A model generated the notes under the pieces. It searched no databases. It had not been told where the DNA came from and worked only from the letters and a program-made list of their open reading frames with translations. A stretch of DNA of 59,799 nucleotides from JAPLKX01 sp035530195 (lineage in GTDB: Bacteria; Hydrogenedentota; Hydrogenedentia; Hydrogenedentales; SLHB01): positions 1 through 59,799 of the forward strand of contig DATKVG010000055.1 of NCBI GenBank assembly GCA_035530195.1, in the 5' to 3' direction. A program made the translations under genes and the position numbers. Positions 51,382 through 59,799 of the stretch are shown here, in pieces (position 1 is the first letter of the stretch; each line of letters opens with the position of its first letter).

Positions 51382-52290
51382 CTACCCTTTTTTGTCGACC
51401 TCATGAATGACGGGCTGGATGGAAATCCATCCGCCTTTGTGGACGTGGCGGTGGATTTCAAACCGGTCCTGGTAGATTCTGATTTCACTGAACTCGCCCG
51501 CGATTTCCCGTTTGATGTCACGTTTAAAGAACGCGCCCGTGGTGAGATGTTCAAGGTTGGCGTAGAGGGGGTCGCGTTCGTACGAGAACGCGTGCACGTG
51601 GCCCGCCGCATACAAGATGTGTTTCTGCGATTCGCCCAGCACCCGCCGCAGTTTGCCCGCGTTTTTCAATTGCCGCCACGGGTTCGACATGTAACCTTGC
51701 GTCCGGTGCAGAAGCGGATAATGGCCCGCGACGACGAGGCGGTCTCCAGCCTGCTCGATCAGTTGCCGCACTTGGTCCACTTCTTTTTCCGTGATGTGCC
51801 CGCGCGCCGAAAAAGGGCGCGGCCGGACGGTCGGCACCAGGATCAGGGGCGTGCCGCCGGGCAGGCGGATCGCGCTTGGGTAGCCGCCGCGCGGGAGGAA
51901 CTCGCCGAAGTAGTGTTCGAACCGTTTCCGTCGCACCGACTCGAACGTGTACACGTCGTGGTTGCCGGGGAGGAGGTGGATCTCGAGCCCGCGCGCGCGA
52001 AGGCCGCGGACGAACCCCGCGGCCAAGACAAATTCGTCCGGCAACGAGGTGCTGGCAAAATCGCCTGTCAGGAGGACGGTTTTTGCGCCCGTCGACGACG
52101 CCACTTCCGCGATGGTGTCGGCGTAAGGCTCGGCCTGAGCCATATCGAATTCGCGGCGGCGTTTAAACAGGACGGTCATGTTGCCGAGGAAGCGTTTGTT
52201 GAACAGGTGGATTGGGTTACAGACAATTTTCCAGAAATGAACGTCCGCAATGTGGATCAATGTTTCAATGGGCAGCTCAGCGTTGTTCAT
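51382..52290 (-). CDS. Calcineurin-like metallophosphoesterase
   Basis: 302 residues from the ATG at 52290; the longer frame starts inside the heptamer array. All five metallophosphoesterase motifs are in order: HIADVHFW (D-x-H), LLTGDFAS (G-D), LLPGNHDVY (G-N-H-D), VVAGHYPLLH, and AAGHVHAF (G-H-x-H). It should bind two metal ions. There is no signal peptide. The substrate is unknown. Confidence 0.9.
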   Translation of the reverse strand: MNNAELPIETLIHIADVHFWKIVCNPIHLFNKRFLGNMTVLFKRRREFDMAQAEPYADTIAEVASSTGAKTVLLTGDFASTSLPDEFVLAAGFVRGLRARGLEIHLLPGNHDVYTFESVRRKRFEHYFGEFLPRGGYPSAIRLPGGTPLILVPTVRPRPFSARGHITEKEVDQVRQLIEQAGDRLVVAGHYPLLHRTQGYMSNPWRQLKNAGKLRRVLGESQKHILYAAGHVHAFSYERDPLYANLEHLTTGAFFKRDIKREIAGEFSEIRIYQDRFEIHRHVHKGGWISIQPVIHEVDKKG

Positions 52291-52313
52291 CGGCAGAAAC
52301 CAAAGAAAAGAAA

Positions 52314-52341
52314 GGATGAAGGATGAAGGATGAAGGATGAA
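52314..52341. repeat. Heptamer array GGATGAA x4 (left of the four-helix-bundle gene)
   Basis: Four perfect GGATGAA units. The reverse-complement array (TTCATCC x4) is at 52782-52809 on the other side of the four-helix-bundle gene. Confidence 0.85.
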
Positions 52342-52368
52342 AAAAGACATCCAAAGAAGCAATCCGTG

Positions 52369-52728
52369 TCATTTGCATTTTCTCTTTGCGTTTTTGGCGC
52401 ATCGCGTCAAAATGGCTATAAGTTCGTTTGCCTCGGTCATCAGAGGATTCATTCGATTGGCTTTCATGAGGCTGGATTCGACACTGAGTTCCATCCAGTA
52501 GAGCGTCTCGTCCAGTTCCTGGAGTGCGCCTTCAATTTTGCTCACGAATTCGGCAGTTGACCTCGCGCGCACAGCCTCGCGGTAATGCGCTCCAACAGAC
52601 GTAGCTGCACGGAGCATTTGTTTGCCGATGACTTGGGCAGTTGTGTTCTTCGGCATAGCGGCATATGCTCGAATTACGCGAAGCGCAAAACTCTTGGTCC
52701 GCTGCCTCAAATCAACAGCTTTGTCCAT
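52369..52728 (-). CDS. Four-helix-bundle protein (23S rRNA intervening-sequence type, Avd-like)
   Basis: 119 residues, the size of the bIVSP/S23 family: DLRQRTKSFALRVIRAYAAM, IGKQMLRAATSVGAHYREAV (the conserved R-a-x-x-S-i-x-x-N/H-i-x-E-A), ARSTAEFVSKIEGALQELDE and TLYWMELSVES. Members form pentamers; the Avd relative serves diversity-generating retroelements, but no reverse transcriptase is seen here. The gene stands alone between two inverted heptamer arrays (52314 and 52782), like a cassette inserted between the phosphoesterase and esterase genes. Confidence 0.9.
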   Translation of the reverse strand: MDKAVDLRQRTKSFALRVIRAYAAMPKNTTAQVIGKQMLRAATSVGAHYREAVRARSTAEFVSKIEGALQELDETLYWMELSVESSLMKANRMNPLMTEANELIAILTRCAKNAKRKCK

Positions 52729-52781
52729 GTGCCCCCCCTTCTCTGTTCTATATGCTGCTATACTTTGTCTTCTTTCTCCAT

Positions 52782-52809
52782 TTCATCCTTCATCCCTCAT
52801 CCTTCATCC
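52782..52809. repeat. Heptamer array TTCATCC x4 (right of the four-helix-bundle gene)
   Basis: TTCATCC, TTCATCC, CTCATCC, TTCATCC. It is inverted relative to 52314-52341, and its right-hand unit overlaps the stop codon of the esterase gene at 52804. Confidence 0.85.
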
Positions 52810-55104
52810 TTTAAGACGTCCGATGATCTGCTCATCCGCGGCGTTGTCCTTGATCGTGATCACTTTTGTACCGCCGGCCTTGTACCCGGAGTTGATCCTT
52901 GCGGTGAATTCGGGCGTCGCGTTCATTACCGACAGCGGCCGCGGCGCTATTAATGCGGCGGCCGTGGCGAGGTCGCCGACGCTGCGGATGCACGGGATGT
53001 AGAACGATTTCGCCCAGGCCTCGTCGTCATCGGGGTTGAACCCGTTGGCGTCTGCGACAACGGCGTTGATGGCGGGATCGATTGCGGCGGCGAACAGGGT
53101 CCAGATGCCGGCTTCGCCAAACCCGGCCACGCCGACATTGTAGGTCATGTCTCGACGTGACCGCAGCCACTCGGCGGCGGTGATGATGTCCTGAATCCGG
53201 TAACCGGTGTTGGTGGGCATGAACGTGTCGGGAAACTTGCCCGTTGTCCTTTTCGCCGAGCCGTGGTCGCCCTTGAGGAAGCAGTCGATGGCGAGCACGG
53301 CCTTACCCTGCGCAATCAAACCGGCGGCAACCGGCCCCGGCTTTCCCGTAAGCATGTCGGCCGCGTCTTTTTTTCCATGCTCATAAACGAGCACGACGGC
53401 GTCCTGCCGCGGGCCGTTGTTAGCGCCGCGGTACAGGACGGCGGGAACGGAGTCGCCTTCGCCGCGGCGGTGCAGAATCCACCGCTCGACGACGAACCCG
53501 TCGCGTTGTTCATAGCCGGTGCGCTCGGATGTGAAATCGTTGCGAGCCGGGATTTTTGCGCCGGTGACCAAGGCCAGCACGTCGCCGTAGTATGTGCGGA
53601 ACCCGTCGAGCGAAGCGCGGTCCGTCGGCATGATAGCGGCCCACTTGGCTTTGTCGGACTCGATCACGCGCGCCGTGATTTCGTCGGCGGTAGGCAGGCC
53701 TTCGGGTAGTTTCTTATCAGGGAAAACGCGCAACGCCTCTTCGGGCTCGACCTGGAACTCGGGTTCGGTGAAGTTTTTGTATTTGTCTGGCTGGTTGAGC
53801 AGGCGTGCTCCGAAAAAGCGGTAAACGGCGTCACGGCTGGCTTTGTTGTAGTTGTGCGGGGCGTCAATTAATACGGTTTCGACATTATCCAGCTTGTCGT
53901 AGAGCGCATAGACGCTTTGGATTGCGGGGAACTCGACGCGCGGGGTTTCTCTGGTCCAGTCGCCGGTGGCGGATACCATCAGCATGGGCCGCGGCGCCAT
54001 GAGTGCGCCGACCTGCATGTTCGACGCATCGAGCCGCAGGATGGGCGCGTTTTCGCAGAGGCACCCGCCCTGCATCGTGCTCGAGATCATGTTCACCGGC
54101 GCCGACGCTTTCACCCGCGGGTCGACGGCGCAGAGCGCAAACGTCTGCGTGCCGCCGCCGGACGCGCCGGTGCAGCCGATCCGCTCGGGATCGACGTCCG
54201 GCAGGCCCTGGACGAAATCCACGGCGCGGATCGACGACCAAAGCTGCGCCGCAAACGGGTGGTACCCCCAAAGTTTCTCGATGAATCCGCCCCAGTTGTG
54301 TTTGTACTGGAGGCTGTCGACGTAGCCGATCATGTCGTACGAAAAAACGACCGCGCCCATCCGCGCCAGCGTGATGCACCGGCCCGGCACCGACCCGCGC
54401 TCTTCGTTGGCCAGCCGCCCCTGCTCCCAATGGCCGTGCGGGCAAACAACCGCCGGGAACGGCCCCGCGCCTTTTGGCCGATACAGGTTGCCGGTCACCA
54501 GAAAGCCCGGCCGCGCCTCGAACCGCACCTTCTCGACGGAATAGTCGTCGTGGTCTACCCTGCCGCTGATTACGGCATTGAGCGGGGTCTTCTCGGGCAT
54601 GGGCAACAGGCCCGACGACAGCAGGACGCGCCGGCGCAGGTTCTTGGCGTAGGCTTCCCACTCCTCGATCGAATCGTAATAGGGCATGGTGAATACGGTG
54701 TCGGTGTCGCGGACGGTATCGGTCCTGTCGTCGCGAACGGGGCGCGGCACGTCGTAGACGTGGGTCAGTGCGGCCACGGAATCGGGGTCGTACTGCGGAT
54801 TGGTGGAGAAGACGATGCCGGAGGTTTTGTCGTCGAGCTTGGCTTGTATCTGTCCCTTCTTGAGCGGAACCGTCCCCGCCCGCAGCCACCTGTAATTCTC
54901 TTTATCCTTGTCTGCCTCTGCTTTGAAAGGCTTGCCCTCGACCGTTGCGCTCGCGCCCGTCTTGGCGGGCGCCCACAGCCACACGGTGTACGTGGCGTTT
55001 TGCGGGACGTCAACGGTAAAACTCGATCCCGGCGCCGATTCGTGCCACATCAAGAAGTGCTCACCGGCGGCAAAACTCGCCGCAACTATCAACACAGCAG
55101 TCAT
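52804..55104 (-). CDS. Exported acetyl-xylan-esterase-like protein with two hydrolase domains
   Basis: 766 residues with a short signal peptide (AVLIVAASFAAGE). After an N-terminal beta domain (about 20-110) comes an AXE1-like alpha/beta hydrolase: PAVVCPHGHWEQGR (oxyanion), nucleophile Ser315 in GCTGASGGGTQTF and DAPHNYNKASRDA with the catalytic His. A second alpha/beta-hydrolase-like half (about 550-766) has VVLVYEHGKKDA and GVAGFGEAG at the elbow, where Ser is replaced, so it is probably inactive. It may remove acyl groups from plant-type polysaccharides, in line with the glycosidase encoded next to it. Its last codons lie in the heptamer array. Confidence 0.85.
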   Translation of the reverse strand: MTAVLIVAASFAAGEHFLMWHESAPGSSFTVDVPQNATYTVWLWAPAKTGASATVEGKPFKAEADKDKENYRWLRAGTVPLKKGQIQAKLDDKTSGIVFSTNPQYDPDSVAALTHVYDVPRPVRDDRTDTVRDTDTVFTMPYYDSIEEWEAYAKNLRRRVLLSSGLLPMPEKTPLNAVISGRVDHDDYSVEKVRFEARPGFLVTGNLYRPKGAGPFPAVVCPHGHWEQGRLANEERGSVPGRCITLARMGAVVFSYDMIGYVDSLQYKHNWGGFIEKLWGYHPFAAQLWSSIRAVDFVQGLPDVDPERIGCTGASGGGTQTFALCAVDPRVKASAPVNMISSTMQGGCLCENAPILRLDASNMQVGALMAPRPMLMVSATGDWTRETPRVEFPAIQSVYALYDKLDNVETVLIDAPHNYNKASRDAVYRFFGARLLNQPDKYKNFTEPEFQVEPEEALRVFPDKKLPEGLPTADEITARVIESDKAKWAAIMPTDRASLDGFRTYYGDVLALVTGAKIPARNDFTSERTGYEQRDGFVVERWILHRRGEGDSVPAVLYRGANNGPRQDAVVLVYEHGKKDAADMLTGKPGPVAAGLIAQGKAVLAIDCFLKGDHGSAKRTTGKFPDTFMPTNTGYRIQDIITAAEWLRSRRDMTYNVGVAGFGEAGIWTLFAAAIDPAINAVVADANGFNPDDDEAWAKSFYIPCIRSVGDLATAAALIAPRPLSVMNATPEFTARINSGYKAGGTKVITIKDNAADEQIIGRLKG

Positions 55105-55136
55105 TTTGTGTCTCCTGTCACGCGATTTGGCTCACG

Positions 55137-57245
55137 TTACTCTACAACAAACCACGTAATCGATTTGGGTTTCATCCGCACCGGTATTTCTATTGAATAA
55201 TCGCGATCGATCTCAACGGTCCTGCCGCGGCCGTCCTGCTCCTGGACCCGAGCTGTTTCGGTCAGGCCCGTGTAGTAAAGCGGGAGCCGCAGGCGCTCAC
55301 GCTGCTTCTTCAACGTCGGGTTGAACACCATCACGAGCGCCCGCGTCCGATCCGGGTCGTCCGGTTCGGGGTTGCGGACGTGCATCATGCAATCGATGCC
55401 GCGGCCATCGGCGCGCCGGACGTGGATCAGGTCCGAATCCAGGATCGTGCGGTGCGTTTTGTAGAAGCCGGCCCACTTGGCGACGACGCCGCGCGTCTCG
55501 TCGGTGTCGTAGAGGCGCGGGCCGCGGTAACACGCCTGGACGCCGCACCCGAAATTCTGCGCCAGATGCCACTCGTAATCGTCGAGGTGTTCGCACAGCG
55601 GCTCGAACGTGGCCGCCGCCCCGCCGCCGTGGTATTCGGTGAGCGGGACGAACATCCAGCCCATGCTGGCGGTTTTCTCGAACGTCCCGTCGTAGATATT
55701 TTGGCGCGAAATCAGGATCTGGCGCTCGCGGGGCAGGCTGAAGTTGGTTTCGCGGTATCCCATGGCGCATTTGTTGCTTCCGTTGAAATAATAATTGTCG
55801 GGCGAATTGATGTAGACGCCGCGCTTGCGGCACTCCCTGTAAAACCAGGCGCACCGTTCCCACTGGCGCAACTGCGAGTCGGCCAGGCCCTCATGATACT
55901 TGTGAACCGTCGAGTGGCACACGTCGCCGTGGTAGGGGCCGTCGGTTTCAATCATGTCGAGGCCGGTCGAGTCGATAAAGTTCAGCACCCGCCGGAAATA
56001 CCCGTCCGACCACTCCGACGCCAGGCACACGCTTTGGCCGAACATGCTCGAGGGCTTGCCGTCGGCCCCGATGCAATTGAACTCCGGCGAGATGTCGCGC
56101 GACGCCGTCATCAGCGTGTAGCCGCCGAGTTCGATCCCCTTGCCGTGCGCATAATCGACGTCCGACTTGACGCGCGCGATGTAGACCGGATCTTCGCTCT
56201 CGATGTCGAACCCGCTCCAGAACGTCATGATGACCATCTCGAAACCGGTCTCGGCGCACTGATCGATGGCGCGCCGGACGGAGGCCGAATCCGATTTCCG
56301 GACATGCATGAAGATCGGGTTTTCGGTTGCGTGAGGCGCGAGAGCCCGCATCATCCGGCGGCGGGCAAGGCCGCGCCGCTCCCGGTCGTCGCTATCGTGG
56401 AAAAGTTCGAATGTCCGGAACGACTCGAACGAGCCGCCGGGTTTCAGGCGCACCCCCGGGCCCGTCGGATACCGGCTCGTCATGAGCAGCGGCATCTGGT
56501 AGTTGTAGTCGACCTGCGTCAGGTACTCCGCGTCCGGCCCCCACTGCGTCGTCACCATGGTGTTGAACGCGTAATCGCTCTCGACGCCGAGCCGGGCCTT
56601 TTCCTGCTCATTGACCGCCAGCAGTTCCGTTGACAGGCCCGTCACGACGCGCTCGACCGGCCCGTCATTGGCCACCACGACGCGTTTGGTCATAACGGGT
56701 ATGCCGTCATACAGTTCGTAGATGATAGATACGCGGATGCCGCCGCATTTTTCCTTCATCGCTTCCGACGGGACGAAATCCACCTTGAGCGACACGCCGC
56801 GCGGCGGCCAAACCGTGCTCGATGCGTGCCGCGCCGGCTCCCACTCGAACGGCGCATCAGGTTTTCCCACCGAATGACCGGCGTACTGGAACGCCGCCGC
56901 CGCGGACGTCATCGCATCAACCCAAGCCCGGTCGAGGTAGGCGTAATCCGGCTGGCCTTTCAGCCCACCGACTTCAAACCGCGCGCCGTCGAGTTCAACT
57001 ACAGCCTCAGGTTTGACGCCGCGCAGCACCGACGCGCCGGAGCATAAATTGTCGAGGCCGACCGTGGCGAAATTCGGGTGGACGCGGAACGTCCTTCGCA
57101 CAAGCCCGTTGGACATCTCGAACGTCTGCCCACGATCGATCTCTTTAAGGCGCGCCTCCTGCTTGCACGGCGCGACCAGCCAGTCGGGTTGAGGCACGGG
57201 TTGCGACGCCGCTGCCGCCGCGAGGATCAGCACTGCGGAAAACAT
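55137..57245 (-). CDS. Exported glycosidase-like protein (clan GH-D / alpha-galactosidase-like)
   Basis: 702 residues, signal peptide at the start (AVLILAAAAASQPVP). The N-terminal ~300 residues form a beta-sandwich (FEMSNGLVRRTFRVHPNFAT, GIRVSIIYELYDGIPVMTKR), and the rest is a barrel with FEMVIMTFWSGFDIES, KGIELGGYTLMTASRD and GLDMIETDGPYHGDVCH; the Asp in ETDGPY is the likely nucleophile, as in GH36-like enzymes. It ends in a small beta domain. It is encoded 32 bases upstream of the esterase start, and 15 bases after hslV in transcription order. Confidence 0.75.
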   Translation of the reverse strand: MFSAVLILAAAAASQPVPQPDWLVAPCKQEARLKEIDRGQTFEMSNGLVRRTFRVHPNFATVGLDNLCSGASVLRGVKPEAVVELDGARFEVGGLKGQPDYAYLDRAWVDAMTSAAAAFQYAGHSVGKPDAPFEWEPARHASSTVWPPRGVSLKVDFVPSEAMKEKCGGIRVSIIYELYDGIPVMTKRVVVANDGPVERVVTGLSTELLAVNEQEKARLGVESDYAFNTMVTTQWGPDAEYLTQVDYNYQMPLLMTSRYPTGPGVRLKPGGSFESFRTFELFHDSDDRERRGLARRRMMRALAPHATENPIFMHVRKSDSASVRRAIDQCAETGFEMVIMTFWSGFDIESEDPVYIARVKSDVDYAHGKGIELGGYTLMTASRDISPEFNCIGADGKPSSMFGQSVCLASEWSDGYFRRVLNFIDSTGLDMIETDGPYHGDVCHSTVHKYHEGLADSQLRQWERCAWFYRECRKRGVYINSPDNYYFNGSNKCAMGYRETNFSLPRERQILISRQNIYDGTFEKTASMGWMFVPLTEYHGGGAAATFEPLCEHLDDYEWHLAQNFGCGVQACYRGPRLYDTDETRGVVAKWAGFYKTHRTILDSDLIHVRRADGRGIDCMMHVRNPEPDDPDRTRALVMVFNPTLKKQRERLRLPLYYTGLTETARVQEQDGRGRTVEIDRDYSIEIPVRMKPKSITWFVVE

Positions 57246-57259
57246 GTCGGGCTCCCGCG

Positions 57260-57793
57260 TTAGAGTGTTTCAACAACGATGTTGGCGTTGGTATAGATGC
57301 AGATGCCGGCGGCGATCAGCAGCGATTCCCGCACCAACCCTTCCGCGTCGAGATCCGAATGGGTGCTCAGCGCGCGCGCCGCCGCCAACGCAAACGGGCC
57401 GCCCGAACCAATCGCAATGATACCGTCGTCCGGCTCGATAATCTCGCCGCTGCCCGCTATCAGCAGCGACCGCTCCGCGTCGCACACCGCCAGCAGCGCC
57501 TCGAGTTGGCGAAGGTACTTGTCAGTACGCCACTCCTTGCCCAACTCGACCGCCGCCCGCAGCAAGTTTTTGTTGAACTGCTTCAGCTTGCTCTCAAACC
57601 GTTCAAAAAGGGTGAACGCGTCCGACACCGAGCCCGCAAACCCCGCAATCACCCGGCCATCCGCCAGACGCCGAACCTTCACGGCGTGCTCTTTCATGAC
57701 GGTGTTGCCCAGCGTCACCTGCCCGTCGCCACCCATCGCAACACGCCCGTTTTTCCGGATACTCAAAACCGTGGTGCCCTGAAAGGATTCCAT
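57260..57793 (-). CDS. hslV: HslV (ClpQ) protease subunit
   Basis: 177 residues. The N-terminus MESFQGTTVLSIRKNG would be processed to expose the catalytic Thr7 (T-T-V-L-S-I); QVTLGNTVMKEHAVKVRRL, VIAGFAGSVSDAFTLFERFE and GIIAIGSGGPFALAAARAL are HslV landmarks, with the catalytic Lys in MKEHAVKVR. HslV is a two-ring threonine peptidase that needs the HslU unfoldase. hslU usually follows in the same operon; here the next gene downstream is a secreted glycosidase, so hslU must be elsewhere or missing. Confidence 0.95.
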   Translation of the reverse strand: MESFQGTTVLSIRKNGRVAMGGDGQVTLGNTVMKEHAVKVRRLADGRVIAGFAGSVSDAFTLFERFESKLKQFNKNLLRAAVELGKEWRTDKYLRQLEALLAVCDAERSLLIAGSGEIIEPDDGIIAIGSGGPFALAAARALSTHSDLDAEGLVRESLLIAAGICIYTNANIVVETL

Positions 57794-57944
57794 GGCTATA
57801 GCCCTCCAGGGGGACGTTTTAGCAAAAAAGTAGCGCCATCTTCCACATCGGCTACAGCCACGCCCAGATCTTTTCCGAACGGACCGTTAACGCAGCAGCA
57901 CGACTCTGCCACTTCTCCACGCATGAAGCGCAAATACAGCCCTG

Positions 57945-58778
57945 TTACCACGTGGCAATACGGAAGCCGTTGCAACTGCCCTCGCCGGTCGAATAGCCAT
58001 GTTGGCGGTACGCTGAACGGCAATGCGCAACGTCACTATCCCAACACCCGCCGCGAATAACGCGGCTCAACGATCTGGGAGAATCTGCCCACACGTTCCC
58101 GTCTGTCGGGGCTCCGGAATAATTCGAATGCCAGTCATCCGCGCACCACTCCCAAACGTTGCCGCTCATGTCGTGCAACCCATGACTGTTGGGCAGCTTC
58201 TGCCCAACGATGTGCGCGTACATCTCAGCCGAGCAGTTTTCCGAATCCCAGGCGTAATTGCCTATCTGGGCGTAGTCCGTGTCATCTCCCCAATAGAAGC
58301 GGGTGGTGGTACCGGCGCGGCAAGCGTATTCCCATTCCGCCTCGGAGGGCAGCCGAAAACTGCGGCCCGTATAGGCATTGAGTTCTGCGACAAAATCCTT
58401 GGCCTCATGCCAGGTCACGTAGACGGCCGGGCTGTCAGGCTCGTACAGCACGTAGTCCTGTCCGTACCACGGCTCGGTACCCATCACGGCTTCCCACTGC
58501 CGCTTGGTCAACTCATATTTCGCCATCCAAAACCCCGGCACCGTCACCTCATGTTGTGGATCTTCATTTGAAGAACTGTCCAGTTCATCTGGAGAACGGC
58601 CCATCATGAAAGTCCCTCCTGGAATCCATACCATTTCCAGCAGCACATCGCCCGGGAGCATGACATTGTCCATTTCCTCCTCGCCGCCTGGTGGCTGCGG
58701 CGGACAGCCCGCCACTACGAAAATGACAGCAAATAAGCCACCCAGGACCACACTCCATGCCAGCCTGGTGCTAAACAT
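57945..58778 (-). CDS. Formylglycine-generating-enzyme-domain lipoprotein (SUMF1 fold)
   Basis: 277 residues with a lipobox (FVVAGC, Cys24). The FGE-type domain is complete: MVWIPGGTFMMGRSPDE, VPGFWMAKYELTKRQWEAVM, RLPSEAEWEYACRAGTTTRF, GLHDMSGNVWEWCADDW and RVIRGGCWDSDVAHCRSAYR ending in GFRIA. The active-site cysteine pair of true FGE was not located with confidence, so it is more likely a non-catalytic C-type-lectin-like member. Such lipoproteins are frequent in PVC-type genomes. Confidence 0.9.
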   Translation of the reverse strand: MFSTRLAWSVVLGGLFAVIFVVAGCPPQPPGGEEEMDNVMLPGDVLLEMVWIPGGTFMMGRSPDELDSSSNEDPQHEVTVPGFWMAKYELTKRQWEAVMGTEPWYGQDYVLYEPDSPAVYVTWHEAKDFVAELNAYTGRSFRLPSEAEWEYACRAGTTTRFYWGDDTDYAQIGNYAWDSENCSAEMYAHIVGQKLPNSHGLHDMSGNVWEWCADDWHSNYSGAPTDGNVWADSPRSLSRVIRGGCWDSDVAHCRSAYRQHGYSTGEGSCNGFRIATW

Positions 58779-58893
58779 GACCCTTCCCTCCCCTGTTTTG
58801 AAAGCACATAAACAGAATCGCCGTTGTCTTTTTCTACTCCCGGCGCGAACCTGTAATGCGTGGTCTACTGGGCTAGCGTTTACACTCGGTCTT

Positions 58894-59799
58894 TCACTCT
58901 TCGACGCGCTCGTACGCGCCCATGTCGTACCCGTCGCCTTGCGGCCGCGCTACCCCGAGGATGTCCTCGTCGGGCGCGCCGTCCGCGGTGCCGGTGTCAA
59001 TGCATGGTGAACCCGCGCCCAGGCTGTAGTCGCCGTTGTCGGCGTCGAAGAAGAGCGGATTGGATGAAATGTTTCCGGTACCCTCGTAGCCGCCTTCGAC
59101 GCAAGAGTAGGTCGCAATCGCCGAAGATTCAGATTCCTCATCGTTCCAGATCTCATTCCCGCTGGTCGTCGCCGAGTCTCCCCAAAAAATGCAGTTTATT
59201 ATGATGGTCGACGTGGAGTTAATGTTTCCCAACCCCCCACCCATTTCGGCCGCATTGCTGGAAAACGTACAGTTGATTACCGTCACCGCATCGCCCCGAG
59301 CATACACTCCGCCGCCGCCACCGTAGGTTGTGTTTTCGGCAAACGTGCAATTGGTCACTGTTGCCGAGGCATAATAATTCCACATCCCGCCCCCGAAGTC
59401 GTAGCCGGTGTTATTGGTGAACGTGCAGTTGGTTACCGTTGGGGAAGCATAGTAGTTAGCCATACCGCCCCCGGAGAACCCGGCTCTGTTTCCAGAGAAT
59501 ACGCAGTCAACAACCGTCGGAGAGGAATTCCCACAATTGTACATTCCGCCACCATATATGTCCCACACGAAATTCTCAGTGAAGGTGCAGTTGGTAATCA
59601 CGGACAAACAATCGTAATTGTACATTCCGCCGCCACCACAGTTGACGCCACTTTGGGCAAAGGTGCAATTGCTTATCGTGGGTGAGCATGAGTGATTGTA
59701 CATTGCACCACCCGAGTCCCCGCCCCATCCGTTTTGAGCAATAAATCCGTCAAGTGTTGCGTCATTGGCGCCGATCACGCAGGAGTGGTGAGCTTCGCC
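58894..59799 (-). CDS. Right-handed beta-helix protein, C-terminal part (runs off right edge)
   Basis: The frame is open through the last base of the window. At least eight turns of ~25-28 residues repeat the pattern G-G-G-M-Y/W-N-Y-x-(A/S)-x-(P/A)-T-V-x-N-C-T-F, typical of beta-helix/choice-of-anchor Q surface proteins; it begins HSCVIGANDATLDGFIAQNG. The C-terminus reads DNGDYSLGAGSPCIDTGTAD and GYDMGAYERVEE, the usual end of this family. It is probably exported by a signal outside the window. Confidence 0.85.
   Translation of the reverse strand, partial: GEAHHSCVIGANDATLDGFIAQNGWGGDSGGAMYNHSCSPTISNCTFAQSGVNCGGGGMYNYDCLSVITNCTFTENFVWDIYGGGMYNCGNSSPTVVDCVFSGNRAGFSGGGMANYYASPTVTNCTFTNNTGYDFGGGMWNYYASATVTNCTFAENTTYGGGGGVYARGDAVTVINCTFSSNAAEMGGGLGNINSTSTIIINCIFWGDSATTSGNEIWNDEESESSAIATYSCVEGGYEGTGNISSNPLFFDADNGDYSLGAGSPCIDTGTADGAPDEDILGVARPQGDGYDMGAYERVEE

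Noticed and set aside
52369..52728. Diversity-generating retroelement
   Set aside because: The four-helix-bundle protein resembles Avd, but no reverse transcriptase and no template/variable repeat pair is visible in the window.
1..59799. CRISPR arrays, complete tRNA or rRNA genes
   Set aside because: No regularly spaced direct repeats of CRISPR size, and no complete tRNA or rRNA was recognised on either strand; only the tmRNA end fragment at 51294 was found.

Overview
The window is a GC-rich, gene-dense bacterial chromosome segment, almost certainly Gram-negative (lipoproteins, OmpA-type peptidoglycan-binding domains, TRAP and NitT/TauT-type ABC transporters, a LolD/MacB-type exporter). The prepilin-like protein with a phenylalanine-methylated type IV N-terminus and an ALARARESARRASCQNNLKQ-like continuation, the DUF1080 protein, the RAYT transposase with GGGGAC palindromes and the many secreted carbohydrate-related proteins resemble uncultivated PVC-neighbour phyla such as Hydrogenedentota, Planctomycetota or Lentisphaerota. 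No rRNA or other marker is present, so the assignment is only an inference.

Layout. 1-7791: a TRAP transporter / uroporphyrinogen-decarboxylase-like / universal-stress / sialidase block that has been tandemly duplicated and is decaying. One copy keeps dctPQM and usp, the other keeps dctP, the URO-D-like gene and the sialidase, and junk fragments of the missing parts lie between them. 7839-8803: two SdpI-like small membrane proteins and the remnant of a third. 8906-20064: the most interesting block, nine genes on the minus strand in which a NitT/TauT-like ABC transporter (ATPase, permease, free binding protein) is linked to an AAA+ ATPase, a PspA protein, a membrane coiled-coil protein, a von Willebrand A protein and two binding proteins that are N-terminally anchored and fused to a C-terminal OmpA-like domain. 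I read it as a candidate envelope-stress or envelope-remodelling system, not a nutrient importer. 20321-23774: three tandem minimal flagellins and a FlaG-like protein behind a perfect sigma-28 promoter, each flagellin leader carrying an AGGGA-loop hairpin that looks like a CsrA site.

24102-35150: a beta-propeller lipoprotein, a prepilin-like protein, a glycosyltransferase/hydrolase pair and a four-gene MacB-like exporter operon. 35688-44311: an isochorismatase-like hydrolase coupled to a secreted propeller protein, an Asp-rich exported protein whose C-terminus is supplied by a large palindromic repeat, a FadB-type beta-oxidation enzyme and two coupled amidohydrolases. 44366-45246: a RAYT transposase framed by two near-identical palindromes; related palindromes occur at 12545, 38233 and 40230. 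45263-59799: an exported protein of unknown function, a flavodoxin, a double thioredoxin-fold protein, DUF1080, an ECF sigma / anti-sigma-DUF4349 pair, a tmRNA 3'-end scar, a metallophosphoesterase, a four-helix-bundle (23S IVS-type) protein bracketed by inverted heptamer arrays, an acetyl-xylan-esterase-like protein, a clan GH-D-like glycosidase, hslV without hslU, an FGE-domain lipoprotein and a partial beta-helix protein running off the right edge.

Start sites were re-chosen from ribosome binding sites, family N-termini and ATGA overlaps. All homology statements come from reading motifs by eye; no database search was run.
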